From CAUZIZ01 sp965218775 (GTDB lineage: Bacteria > Acidobacteriota > UBA6911 > RPQK01 > JAJDTT01), in the NCBI GenBank assembly GCA_965218775.1, contig CBDCLS010000004.1, positions 1,178,001 to 1,242,000 on the forward strand: a DNA stretch of 64,000 nt, in the 5' to 3' direction. A model generated the notes under the pieces. The model searched no databases and was not told the origin of the DNA. It worked only from the letters and a program-made list of their open reading frames with translations. Below are positions 54,252 to 63,232 of the stretch, piece by piece. A program made the translations under genes and the position numbers. Numbering within the stretch: the first letter of the stretch is position 1; the number at the start of each line of letters is the position of its first letter.

Positions 54252-55738
54252 AGACCTTCGAGGTGGAGCCCGACAAGTACGAAAGGGGCACCTTTGACGT
54301 CACCCTGGAGGTGACGGCCGGCGAGCACGAAGTGTTCGCCGAGCTCCTATCCGACGGGATGGAAGGCATCCCTGAGCCGAAAGAGTCCAAGGATTCGTAC
54401 AAAGGGGAGAGAAAACTCTTCGTAGACGACTTCGCGCTGCTGGGACCGTTGAAGGTGACCCCCTTGCCGTTGCCTGAAAGTCATCGACGAATCCTGATCT
54501 GTGGCGATCCGGAGGGCGGCTATCAGGCCGAATGTGCGAGGCAGATCCTATCCAGACTTCTTCGCCGCGCCTATCGGCGCCCGGTCCAGAGTGAAGAGAT
54601 CGAATCGCTGCTGCAATTCGTAGAGCAGGCTGTCGGAGAAGGAGACTCTTTCGCCCATGGGATACGGCTCGCGTTGAAGGTCATCCTGGTCTCGCCCCAC
54701 TTCCTGTTTCGAATCGAGCGGGACCCCGATTCTGGAGATCCCGATCTACCGCACCAGATTAATCAACACGAGTTGGCCGTGAGGCTCTCCTACTTCCTCT
54801 GGAGCAGCATGCCCGACGAGCGGCTGTACCAGCGCGCCGAGAGCTCCGAGCTCGGTGAGCCACAGCAGCTCGAAAAACAGATAAGGCGAATGCTGGCGGA
54901 TCCCAAATCGGCTGCTCTGGTCGAGAACTTTGGCGGCCAGTGGCTGCAGCTGCGCAACCTCGAATCCATCACGCCGGATCCGGATCGCTTCCCGGATTTC
55001 GACGACCAGCTTCGCGAGTCCATGCGCCGCGAGACGGAGCTGTTCTTCAAGACAATCGTGGACGAGGATCTAAGCGTCGTAGCTTTTCTGGACGCCGAGT
55101 TCACCTTTTTGAACCGGCGGCTGGCTCGCCATTACGGCATTGAAGGCGTGGAAGGAGATTGGTTTCGCAGAGTTCGGCTCGATCCAGCCCAGCGTAGCGG
55201 TGTCCTGACGCAGGCAAGTGTCCTGACCGTGTCTTCCTATCCCACCCGGACCTCACCGGTGCTGCGCGGTAAATGGCTGCTGGACAACATCTTGGGAGCT
55301 CCGCCGCCCGCTCCGCCGCCCGGAATTCCTGCGCTGAACGAAGAGAAGGTAGGATTGGACGGGACCCTACGTGAACAGCTGGAACAGCATCGCGCGAACC
55401 CGGGTTGTGCAGTTTGCCATATCAAGATGGACGCCCTGGGCTTCGGTCTGGAGAACTACGATGCGGTGGGTGCCTGGCGGACCCGAGACGGCAAATTTCC
55501 CGTCGACTCCTCGGGCACGCTGCCCGGGGGCAGAGCCTTCGCAGGGCCGGCCCAACTCCGGACGATCCTGGTCGATGACAAGAGGGAGTTCGGTCGCTGT
55601 TTGACCGAAAAAATGCTAACCTATGCCCTAGGGCGCGGGGCTCGAAAGTTACGACATGCCCACCGTCGAAAAGATTGTCCAAGGGCTCGAAGAGGACCAG
55701 TACCGATTCTCAAGGCTGGTCCTCGAGATCGTCAGTAG
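54203..55738 (+). CDS. DUF1592/DUF1588/DUF1585 protein, middle and C-terminal part
   Basis: Continuation of the gene beginning at 53418. Domains: a beta-rich linker (GVLAVSLDGRQLKTFEVE), DUF1595/1592 (HELAVRLSYFLWSSMPDERLY), DUF1588 (SVLTVSSYPTRTSPVLRGKW), a second CxxCH-type site CAVCHIKMDALGFG and DUF1585 (LTEKMLTYALGRG). A second frame change follows at GGGG 55637-55640: with one G less the frame continues GLESYDMPTVEKIVQG and ends at TGA 55776-55778, overlapping the DUF1552 start as ATGA. The true gene is 53418-55778 with two shifts; as read the last residues are unrelated. Confidence 0.85.
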   Translation: MPASGVLAVSLDGRQLKTFEVEPDKYERGTFDVTLEVTAGEHEVFAELLSDGMEGIPEPKESKDSYKGERKLFVDDFALLGPLKVTPLPLPESHRRILICGDPEGGYQAECARQILSRLLRRAYRRPVQSEEIESLLQFVEQAVGEGDSFAHGIRLALKVILVSPHFLFRIERDPDSGDPDLPHQINQHELAVRLSYFLWSSMPDERLYQRAESSELGEPQQLEKQIRRMLADPKSAALVENFGGQWLQLRNLESITPDPDRFPDFDDQLRESMRRETELFFKTIVDEDLSVVAFLDAEFTFLNRRLARHYGIEGVEGDWFRRVRLDPAQRSGVLTQASVLTVSSYPTRTSPVLRGKWLLDNILGAPPPAPPPGIPALNEEKVGLDGTLREQLEQHRANPGCAVCHIKMDALGFGLENYDAVGAWRTRDGKFPVDSSGTLPGGRAFAGPAQLRTILVDDKREFGRCLTEKMLTYALGRGARKLRHAHRRKDCPRARRGPVPILKAGPRDRQ

Positions 55739-55774
55739 CACGCCTTTCAGGATGAGACGAAGGGAGACGGAAAG

Positions 55775-57127
55775 ATGATCACCGCAAAACATCTGCCCAG
55801 AAGAACTTTCCTGCGCGGGCTTGGGGCAGCGGTTGCTCTTCCCCTGCTCGACGCCATGGTACCGGCTCTCGCCGCTAGGAGCGTGGACCTGGGGAGTGCT
55901 CCTTGCCGGTTGGGGTTCGCCTACGTGCCCAACGGTGTCGTCATGGAGAATTGGACCCCGTTGACCGCTGGATCCGGCTTCAAGATTCCGTCAATCCTGG
56001 AACCGTTGGCCGCTTCGCGCCAAGACTGGGCTATCCTTTCAGGACTCACCCACAACAATGGCCGAGCTCTCGGTGATGGACCCGGCGACCACGCCAGGGC
56101 TGCGGCTTCCTACCTCACCGGCGTCCACCCCAAGAAAACCAACGGTGCGGATATCAAGAACGGTATTTCGGTGGATCAGGTGGCGGCCCAGGCCATCGGT
56201 GACAAGACACGCTTTCCTTCACTCGAGTTGGGCACCGAGCATGGCCGTCAGACTGGGAATTGCGACAGCGGTTACAGTTGTGCCTACAGCAACAGCATTT
56301 CCTGGCGTGCGGAAGCCAGTCCCATGCCACCAGAGGTGAACCCTCGGTTGGTCTTCGAGCGTCTTTTCGGTGGGGCCGATCAGGACAATGATCCCGCTGC
56401 AATTGCCAAGCGGCAGCGCTACCAGAAGAGCATCCTGGACTTCGTCCGGGAAGACACACGAAAAGTACAGCGCGAGTTGGGGCCTACGGATCGCCGGAAA
56501 CTGGATGAATACCTGCATGCCGTGCGCGAGATCGAGAAGCGGATCGAGCATGCCGAGCAGGATCTGAAGGAGATAACCCCCTCGCTGGACCGTCCCCCGG
56601 GAATTCCGATCGATTACGCCGAGCACGTACGATTGATGTTCGATCTGCAGGTTGTGGCATTCCAGACGGATGTGACGCGAATAGCGACGTTCATGTTCGG
56701 ACGTGAAGGCAGCAATCGAACCTACCGGGAAATCAACGTCCCCGGTGCCCACCATGGTCTGACTCACCATAAAGGGGACCCCAAGAAGATCGAGGACGTT
56801 GGCAAGATCAACCGCTATCACATGGAGCAGTTTGCCTATTTCATCGACCGGCTGCGCTCGACGCCGGACGGAGAGGGTTCCCTGCTCGACCACTCCATTA
56901 TCGTCTACGGGAGTGGCCTGTCAGACGGCAACGACCACACCCATTGCGATCTGCCTGTGCTGCTGGCCGGCCGCGGTTGCGGCACGCTCCATCCGGGCCG
57001 CCACGTCCGTTTCCCGGACGAGACCCCGATGACCAATCTCTATCTGTCGATTCTGGACCGGGTCGGTGTGAAGCCCGAATCTCTGGGCGACAGCGACGGC
57101 AAGCTGGGAGAGTTGTCGGAGATCTGA
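55775..57127 (+). CDS. DUF1552 protein, Tat-exported
   Basis: 450 residues. Twin-arginine signal LPRRTFLRGLGAAVALPLL (about 6-24). The DUF1552 body has FAYVPNGVVMENWTP, HNNGRALGDGPGDHARAAAS, NSISWRAEASPMPPE, and ends VLLAGRGCG. It is the standard partner of DUF1592-type proteins. Its start overlaps the corrected end of the upstream gene by 4 bases. Function unknown, exported. Confidence 0.95.
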   Translation: MITAKHLPRRTFLRGLGAAVALPLLDAMVPALAARSVDLGSAPCRLGFAYVPNGVVMENWTPLTAGSGFKIPSILEPLAASRQDWAILSGLTHNNGRALGDGPGDHARAAASYLTGVHPKKTNGADIKNGISVDQVAAQAIGDKTRFPSLELGTEHGRQTGNCDSGYSCAYSNSISWRAEASPMPPEVNPRLVFERLFGGADQDNDPAAIAKRQRYQKSILDFVREDTRKVQRELGPTDRRKLDEYLHAVREIEKRIEHAEQDLKEITPSLDRPPGIPIDYAEHVRLMFDLQVVAFQTDVTRIATFMFGREGSNRTYREINVPGAHHGLTHHKGDPKKIEDVGKINRYHMEQFAYFIDRLRSTPDGEGSLLDHSIIVYGSGLSDGNDHTHCDLPVLLAGRGCGTLHPGRHVRFPDETPMTNLYLSILDRVGVKPESLGDSDGKLGELSEI

Positions 57128-57175
57128 GTCGACTGGTCCGTTTCTACGCCGGTCATTACTCGATCAAGTTTCAGG

Positions 57176-58060
57176 TTAGACAATTCCTCCAACACCGGCG
57201 AATTGGATACCCGTCAGGTCCGCCATCTCCTTCTTCCAGGTCGTAATATCATCGGCCTGGAATTGATCGAGATGGGTGTGGCCGCAAGCGCGGGCCATTA
57301 CCTGCATCAGGCCTACCGATGCCTGCAGAAAGCGAGCCAGCCGCTGAGCTGACAGGTCGACATTGAGTCTGGCCCGCAGATGCTCCTGTTGGGTTGCGAC
57401 GCCAGCCGGACAGTTGTTGGTGTTACAGATCCTTGCCGAAACGCAGCCCACGGCCTGGATGGCTGAGTTGGCGAGGGCAACCCCGTCCGCACCGAGGCAC
57501 AGCGCCTTGATGAAGTCCGAGGGGGTTCGGATGCCTCCCGTGATGATGAGTGTCACATCCTGCCGCCCTTGCTGGTCGAGGTATTTCCTGGCGCGAGCGA
57601 GAGCAGGAATCGTGGGGACGGAAATGTTGTCCCGAAAGATCAGTGGTGCGGCACCGGTGGCGCCGCCCCGCCCATCCAGGATGATATAGTCGGCACCAGC
57701 TTCCAGCGCAAAATCAATGTCTCGCTCGATATGCTGAGCCGACATCTTGAACCCGATGGGAATGCCTCCGGTCAACTCCCGCACCCGCTCGGCAAACTGT
57801 TGGTAGTCAGCGGCGGTGGTGAACTCGGCAAACGTCGGGGGCGAAATTGCGTTCTGGCCTTCCTCCAGCTTTCGAACCTGGGCGATCTTGCCTTTGACCT
57901 TGTTGCCGGGCAGGTGGCCGCCGGTGCCCGTTTTTGCCCCCTGCCCTGCTTTGAAGTGAAATGCCTGCACACGCGTCAAGAGATTCTCGGAGAAGCCAAA
58001 TTTGGCGGACGCCAACTCATAGAAGTAACGAGAATTTTCGGCCTGCTCTTCGGGCAGCAT
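57176..58060 (-). CDS. FMN-binding glutamate synthase-like domain, C-terminal part
   Basis: The continuation of the gene from 58706 after a frame change at GGG 58133-58135 (one base too many on the other strand's CCC). Contains the FMN/2-oxoglutarate domain of GltB: FKMSAQHIERDIDFALEAGAD, DYIILDGRGGATGAAPL, VTLIITGGIRTPSDFIKALC, and the iron-sulfur cysteines CVSARICNTNNCPAGVATQ. These are complete. The first ATG in this frame, at 58060, is internal. Confidence 0.88.
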   Translation of the reverse strand: MLPEEQAENSRYFYELASAKFGFSENLLTRVQAFHFKAGQGAKTGTGGHLPGNKVKGKIAQVRKLEEGQNAISPPTFAEFTTAADYQQFAERVRELTGGIPIGFKMSAQHIERDIDFALEAGADYIILDGRGGATGAAPLIFRDNISVPTIPALARARKYLDQQGRQDVTLIITGGIRTPSDFIKALCLGADGVALANSAIQAVGCVSARICNTNNCPAGVATQQEHLRARLNVDLSAQRLARFLQASVGLMQVMARACGHTHLDQFQADDITTWKKEMADLTGIQFAGVGGIV

Positions 58061-58706
58061 TCCTCCTTCGCCCGAACAGATGCCGGTGCCAGCGAGCTCG
58101 GCCCCCTTTGACAGGGCTACCTTTGCCTCTTCGGGATAGCGCGCCGAAGCTCATGTCCGAGACGAAAAGGGGGATGTCGAGTTGTAGCGGCTTCTTGGCA
58201 TTGGGTCCAATAACAAGCTCCGTGCCAACCTCTACATCTTCCAAGAGCGGTTTGGCAGCCAGTTGAGCGGTCAGAATCTGAATGTCGTCCCATCCAGGCA
58301 ACGTAGGTCGGGGTACCCCCATGGCGGCCACAGGACCGTGATGGCCCGTCTTCTTGAGTCCATCTCGAGCCAGTGCGTGAATCAACTCGACGGTTGGTTC
58401 TTCGGGAGTATTCTTCGGCTCCGGCATTCCGTCGCCGCTTGCATCAGCAGATTCCTCAATCTCAACGTCGCCCAGATGAGTGTGGCTGCCATCGCAGTAG
58501 GGTGGATTCTTCGTCTGTTTGCACATGCAGAGGTGCGCTTCTTCTGGCTGGTCGACGCTGAACGCAAGGGGCCCCATCCCAGTGCCTCTGTGAGAACCAT
58601 CGCAGAAGGGCTGTGACTTGGAGTTGCCACATGCACACCAGTAATGTTCGCCCTTTTCAAGATCGATCTGGATCGGCTGCTTGGCAGCCACCTTGGGAGT
58701 TGGCAT
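58017..58706 (-). CDS. CDGSH-glutamate synthase fusion, N-terminal part
   Basis: Two tandem CDGSH iron-sulfur motifs: Cys24, Cys26, Cys35, His39 (CACGNSKSQPFCDGSH) and Cys60, Cys62, Cys71, His75 (CMCKQTKNPPYCDGSH). Then a linker and the start of the glutamate-synthase-like domain (PVAAMGVPRPTLPGW, IPLFVSDMSFGALS). After ALS the frame becomes RRGKGSPVKG; the sibling frame gives EEAKVALSKGAELAGTG, so a single extra base is present. The whole protein would be about 510 residues. Electron transfer from the CDGSH clusters to the FMN domain is inferred. Confidence 0.88.
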   Translation of the reverse strand: MPTPKVAAKQPIQIDLEKGEHYWCACGNSKSQPFCDGSHRGTGMGPLAFSVDQPEEAHLCMCKQTKNPPYCDGSHTHLGDVEIEESADASGDGMPEPKNTPEEPTVELIHALARDGLKKTGHHGPVAAMGVPRPTLPGWDDIQILTAQLAAKPLLEDVEVGTELVIGPNAKKPLQLDIPLFVSDMSFGALSRRGKGSPVKGGRARWHRHLFGRRRNAARRAGRKFSLLL

Positions 58707-58867
58707 GCTTTCTCCTCAGTGTAGATGACGTGAACGTTGAACCTGTGTAGAACGACGAGTTCCTCCAGGGAAAATCAGGTTACCATGAAGCCAGGTCGGA
58801 GGTGAGTCGGGGCTTGCAATCGAAAGAGGCTCTCCCCGACGAGGTAATTCTAGAGGAGGTAACGGAC

Positions 58868-59233
58868 ATGGGACAAGCAGGACGCGCGGGAGGATCTGAG
58901 TACATCGACGTATCGAAGCTCTCGTGGGAATCCACGAGTTTTCCAGGAGTGAAGGTGAAGACGCTGTGGAGGGATTCTTCGGGAGAGGCGTACACCGCCT
59001 TGTTTCGGATGGAGCCGGGTGCCCGCCTTCCGACCCACCGTCATACGGCAGTCGAACAGACCTTTGTCCTGGAAGGCTCTCTGGTGGATGAGGAAGGGGT
59101 TTGTAGCGCCGGCAACTTCGTCTGGCGGCATCCTGGATCGACCCACACAGCCCACAGTCCAGAGGGTTGTCTGACCCTGGCAGTTTTCCAGAAGGCCAAC
59201 CAGTTCCTGGAGGAGGAGGGAAACCAGGATTAG
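58868..59233 (+). CDS. ChrR-like cupin-domain protein
   Basis: 121 residues from ATG 58868, backed by GAGGAGGT 7 bases upstream; the ATG at 58802 would add an unconserved tail. Cupin metal ligands: LPTHRHTAVEQTFVLEG (His, His, Glu), with a second motif HPGSTHTAHS. It binds a metal; the role could be an anti-oxidant sensor or small-molecule enzyme. Confidence 0.88.
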   Translation: MGQAGRAGGSEYIDVSKLSWESTSFPGVKVKTLWRDSSGEAYTALFRMEPGARLPTHRHTAVEQTFVLEGSLVDEEGVCSAGNFVWRHPGSTHTAHSPEGCLTLAVFQKANQFLEEEGNQD

Positions 59234-59261
59234 ACGTCGAGGGAGCCGGTCGACCCGAGGA

Positions 59262-59462
59262 TCAGGGCTCGATCAGCTCACCGGCTCTCATCGTCGCAAC
59301 GGCTTTCCAGAGAACGCCTTCCCGGCTGTTCCCCTGTGCATCTTTGAGCATCCGAGGATGGGATTCCGGCTCCAGGATAGAGAAGTCCGCGCAAGCTCCG
59401 GCTTGTAGGGTCGCTGGTTCCCCGGGCATCAAGCCTCGTGTGTCCTTCGGCAGAGTGGCATA
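59262..59462 (-). pseudogene. Amidohydrolase-type C-terminal fragment
   Basis: On the minus strand an open frame reads TRGLMPGEPATLQAGACADF, SILEPESHPR, then GVLWKAVATMRAGELIEP and stops at 59262. The GxxADFxILEP pattern resembles the C-terminal strand of dihydroorotase-like amidohydrolases. Nothing of the barrel is present. Short and pattern-based, so tentative. Confidence 0.3.
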
Positions 59463-59510
59463 ATTCGATCAACCAGTCTTCTTTTTTTACTTCTCACTGG
59501 GAGGTGATCT

Positions 59511-60632
59511 GTGAATCGACGTCAGCTTCTCCAAGCCGGTGCTGCCTCGCTGGCTCTGCCAGCACTCACATCCGGGACCCGGGGCAAGGCAACGGAGGGT
59601 CGTCGGGAGATGGTCAACCGTACTGCTATTCAAAAGGTCTGCGCCTGGCCCAATCTGGAGCGTTTGAAGGACGGGACACTGGTCGCTTTCATTTTCAACC
59701 AGCCCTGCCATGCCGAGTGGGAAGGCGATCTGGACTGCTGGGCCAGTGAAGACGAGGGCAAGACCTGGCGCTTCCGTGGCCGTCCCGCCGAGCACGAACC
59801 TACGACGGGCCGCACCAACTGCGCCGCCGGATTGGCTGCCAACGGAGACCTGGTTGTCCTTTGCAGTGGCTGGGCCGACCGCGCTCCCAAGGGGCAATTG
59901 AGTGGACCCCATCTGCGGGTGATCAGAGCCTGGGTGTGCCGGTCCTCCGATGGCGGTAGAACCTGGGTGCGCAGCCACAACTTTCCCAAACCACCCGACT
60001 CCCCCGCTGGCAAGAACAATGAGTTCATGCCTTTCGGGAACATTCGGGTGGCCGAGGATGACACCCTCTGTGCCCCCGTTTATCTGCGGAAGGGCGACCG
60101 GCGGGAGAGCTATCTTCTGCGCAGCCGCGATGACGGACATACCTGGGGAGAGGTCGTCAGCCTGAATCCCAGAGGCAACGAAACCGACATCCTGCACCTG
60201 GGTGGGGGCCACTGGCTGGCGGTCTCAAGAGAGTTCCGGGAGAAGCGCGATGTTCACCTGGAACTGTTCGCCTCGACCGATGACGCTCGTACCTGGCACC
60301 GTCGGATGCCCTTGAGCCTACCGATGCAGATTCCCGGGAACCTGGCAGCGCTCGCCGATGGCCGAGTCCTACTCAGCTACGGTAACCGTTGCTGGAACAA
60401 CTTCGGCGCGGATGTTCGGCTCAGTGACGACAAGGGCCAGACCTGGAGTCCACCGATCCGAATCGCCGACTGTCCCCGATCCGACTGCGGCTATCCCAGC
60501 AGCGTCCAGCTGGGCGATGGCCGAGTGGTGACCGCGTACTACACTCAAGTCTCGGAGGACTTCCACTACGAAATGAGGGTTGTTACCTGGGATCCGACAG
60601 ATTTTGGCAGGAATGGCAGACCGAAGGCTTGA
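59511..60632 (+). CDS. Tat-exported sialidase/BNR-repeat protein
   Basis: 373 residues starting with GTG 59511 preceded by GGAGGTGATC. Twin-arginine-like signal NRRQLLQAGAASLALPAL. Five Asp-box blades are plain: SEDEGKTW, SSDGGRTW, SRDDGHTW, STDDARTW and SDDKGQTW. It also has the conserved strand DGRVVTAYYTQ. An exported glycan-active or sensor-like propeller protein. Same family as the protein at 40799. Confidence 0.88.
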   Translation: MNRRQLLQAGAASLALPALTSGTRGKATEGRREMVNRTAIQKVCAWPNLERLKDGTLVAFIFNQPCHAEWEGDLDCWASEDEGKTWRFRGRPAEHEPTTGRTNCAAGLAANGDLVVLCSGWADRAPKGQLSGPHLRVIRAWVCRSSDGGRTWVRSHNFPKPPDSPAGKNNEFMPFGNIRVAEDDTLCAPVYLRKGDRRESYLLRSRDDGHTWGEVVSLNPRGNETDILHLGGGHWLAVSREFREKRDVHLELFASTDDARTWHRRMPLSLPMQIPGNLAALADGRVLLSYGNRCWNNFGADVRLSDDKGQTWSPPIRIADCPRSDCGYPSSVQLGDGRVVTAYYTQVSEDFHYEMRVVTWDPTDFGRNGRPKA

Positions 60633-60689
60633 CTTGAGTTTATGATGGGCTCGACGACAACCAGGGGGCGTTGGAGTCCCGCTACGGTC

Positions 60690-61079
60690 CCAACGAGCTC
60701 TGAGATTTAGATGTGCAGGGTGTCAGTCCGGAAGGCTGGGGTACCCGAGCCGTCAACCTTCCCCTCTACAGCGCCGACGGTCTGCGCTGGCGGGTGGCGG
60801 ACGAGCTGGTTTCCGGAAAGGGCAAGACCATCGCTGCCGATATTCACCTGGTGACCGACGTGGAGCTGGATGGATCATCTGGAGCAACCTATCCCCAACT
60901 ACTCGGGCGAAGCCTCGGCCGTGGTGGAACAGTCAGGTCTCCGGGTGCCGGTGAAGTGGTCAGGTGGAAGTCAGATCCAACCTCCGACGCAGCCGTTCAA
61001 GGTCCGGGCGACCTTGCAGGGGAGGGAAGCCAGCGCCATTCGCCTGTACGCGCTCTACGTCTCCCCCGGCCAGCAATGA
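60690..61079 (+). pseudogene. Degraded secreted propeller-type gene
   Basis: The first frame reads GVSPEGWGTRAVNLPLYSAD, GLRWRVADELVSGKGKTIAA, a blade with SADGLRW. Near 60870 sense passes to the next frame: NYSGEASAVVEQSGLRVPVK, ending SAIRLYALYVSPGQQ with a stop. The two parts make up the C-terminal third of a propeller-like protein; no start is found. Directly follows the sialidase-like gene. Confidence 0.45.
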
Positions 61080-61117
61080 AACCGCGAGCAAGCCTGAGCG
61101 GTCCCGCTGGTTGACGG

Positions 61118-63022
61118 TTAAGGCACTGAAAGACCACCCAGGGCATCCCGAATGTGTCCCGCAACCGCGTTTCCCAGTCGATTGTTGCCTCTGAGATTGA
61201 AATGCACACCATCCTTGGTCATGAGCTCTTCCTTACCTACTGCGCTGACCACTCCATATAGGTCGTTGACGGGTAGGGAAAACTCCTTTGCCAGCTGCCG
61301 CGCCACCTGATTGTAGCGGACCACATCAGAGTCCCTCCGGACCACCCGGCCGTAGCCCTCGGAAACCTCCTGCCACTGCTCATGGACCGGCGTTGTCAGC
61401 CCAAGGATGAGGGTAGCTGACATTTCTCTTCTGATGCGCTCCACGATTCTCCTCAGGTTCTTACCGTAGTCTTCGAGGGAGGTCCTGGGTGCTCCCGTCT
61501 CCTTCATCAGGTACATGTCATGGAGTCCCACATTCAGGTGGACCACGTCGGGCCGCCGCGAGCTGATCCACTCATCCAGGTGCTCCAGCGTATAGGCGGC
61601 ATAGCGACAGTTGTCCGCGGGTGCCCAGATCTGGGCTTCGCCCGCCAGTGCTTTCTTGACCACCGCTTGGTAGCCAATTCGGATGGAGTCGCCGATCAGG
61701 ACAACGCGGGGCCGTTTGGGGCCAGCACGCTCTCCAAAAGGCCTTGGTCCCCATAGATCCTTAACCACTTCGCCTCCCTTTATGACATGGCTGACCTGCT
61801 CCATGACCCGGATGTCCTCCAGGGGATTGCCCGGTACTGCCACCAGGTCCGCCAAACGACCCACCTCCAGGACTCCTCGATCAGACACTCCCAGGAGGTC
61901 AGCGGCGTAAAGGGTAGCCGTCCTGAGGGCCTCCAATTCCGACATCCCACGATTGACTAGAGTCCCGAACTCGTGGGCGTTGTCGCCGTGGGGAAAGACC
62001 GCCGCATCGGTGCCGAAGGCGATCTTCACCCCGGCCTGGATGGCCCGCTCCAGGCTCTTGAGTGCCAGGGGCTTCAGATATTCGGACTTGGCCCGGATGG
62101 GTGGTGGGAGCTCTTCCGTCTTGATGACGTCAACCAGATACGCGGTGGGTACCAGATAAGTTCCTTTCGACTTCATCAGCTGGATGGCTTCGTCCGTCAG
62201 GACCGAGCCATGTTCGATGGATGCCACACCGGCCCTGGCAGCAGCCAGAATTCCCTCGGTTCCGTGGGCATGGGCTGCCACCTTGATTCCATGGCGGGCG
62301 GCCTCCTCCACCATCGCTCTCAATTCTTCATCTGAGTACTGCTGAGCTCCTACCGGTCCCTCGAAAGAGAAGACGCCGGCGGTGGCGCAGGTCTTGATCA
62401 CCTTGGCGCCGTGCTTAATCTGATAGCGCACCGCCTGAACCACCTGGTCGACTCCGTCGGCAACGCCCTCTCTAGGGCCAAGCTCCAGAAGGCCCGGGCG
62501 ATACCCTGTGATATCGCAATGTCCTCCTGTGATCCCCAGGGGATGTCCAGAGGGAACGATTCGTGGTCCTGTGAGCACGCCTGAGTCGATCGCCTTCATC
62601 AGGGCAACATCGGCGAAGCCCCGCGTGCCCAGATCCCGTACCGTGGTGAAGCCGGCCATCAGAGTTCTCCACGCACTCCGGACGCCTACAAGAGCCCGAT
62701 CGGCGGGACTCTGCTTGACCGACCGGTGAACCCAGTCCCCCTCCCGGCCGCTGGTCAGGTGAGTGTGAGTGTCGATCAACCCGGGAAGCAGGGTCACATC
62801 CTCCCAGTTCAGGCTTGTTGCCGACACAGGAACCGTCTCCGGATTGACGGCAGTAATTCGGTCCCCCTCGATCACCAGGACCGGTTTTGACAGCATTTCC
62901 CCGGTCACTACGTCCAACATTCGGTGCGCATAGAGGACGGTCGGCTCAGCCAGTCCACTCTGCAGGCTCAGACTCCAGACAATAGTCAGACCGACCCAGT
63001 GCCGAAAAGAAAAACGCTTCAT
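61118..63022 (-). CDS. Exported amidohydrolase fused to SGNH/GDSL hydrolase
   Basis: 634 residues with signal peptide (about 1-25). Residues 26-425 form a metal-dependent amidohydrolase barrel: IDTHTHL (metal His 86, 88), ITGGHCDITG, VAAHAHGTEG, IEHGSVL and FGTDAAV. Residues 437-634 are a complete SGNH hydrolase: GDS serine (GDSIRIGY, about 443-450), LNVGLHD block with Asn 497, and the Asp/His pair DGVHFN (about 604-609). The two catalytic centres look intact. Family relatives of the first part include Xaa-Pro dipeptidases and imidazolonepropionase-like enzymes. The joint substrate is unknown. Confidence 0.9.
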   Translation of the reverse strand: MKRFSFRHWVGLTIVWSLSLQSGLAEPTVLYAHRMLDVVTGEMLSKPVLVIEGDRITAVNPETVPVSATSLNWEDVTLLPGLIDTHTHLTSGREGDWVHRSVKQSPADRALVGVRSAWRTLMAGFTTVRDLGTRGFADVALMKAIDSGVLTGPRIVPSGHPLGITGGHCDITGYRPGLLELGPREGVADGVDQVVQAVRYQIKHGAKVIKTCATAGVFSFEGPVGAQQYSDEELRAMVEEAARHGIKVAAHAHGTEGILAAARAGVASIEHGSVLTDEAIQLMKSKGTYLVPTAYLVDVIKTEELPPPIRAKSEYLKPLALKSLERAIQAGVKIAFGTDAAVFPHGDNAHEFGTLVNRGMSELEALRTATLYAADLLGVSDRGVLEVGRLADLVAVPGNPLEDIRVMEQVSHVIKGGEVVKDLWGPRPFGERAGPKRPRVVLIGDSIRIGYQAVVKKALAGEAQIWAPADNCRYAAYTLEHLDEWISSRRPDVVHLNVGLHDMYLMKETGAPRTSLEDYGKNLRRIVERIRREMSATLILGLTTPVHEQWQEVSEGYGRVVRRDSDVVRYNQVARQLAKEFSLPVNDLYGVVSAVGKEELMTKDGVHFNLRGNNRLGNAVAGHIRDALGGLSVP

Positions 63023-63041
63023 TGCTCCTCCTGAAGGACGA

Positions 63042-63232
63042 AGAAAGGGACAGACTGTTAGTCAAGAACAGTATTAGTCAAGAACAGTAGCAGCCCGAAG
63101 ACTAACAGAAAGGGACAGACTGTTTCTTTCTGGCCGCGCATAGCAAACAGAAAGGGACTAACAGAAAGGGACAGACTGTTTTTTTCTGGCCGCGCATAGC
63201 AGAAAGGGACAGGCTGTTTCCTTTTGCCCGCG
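63042..63232. repeat. Degenerate direct repeats with GGGACAGACTGTT
   Basis: AGAAAGGGACAGACTGTT occurs at about 63042, 63107, 63162 and (as GGCTGTT) 63201; the last copies are joined by TTCTGGCCGCGCATAGC. TAGTCAAGAACAGTA is tandemly repeated at 63059-63089. It borders the amidohydrolase-SGNH gene's 5' end, where the promoter would be. Confidence 0.75.

Noticed and set aside
63042..63232. CRISPR array
   Set aside because: Repeats are unequal in spacing, degenerate and few; no cas genes in the window.
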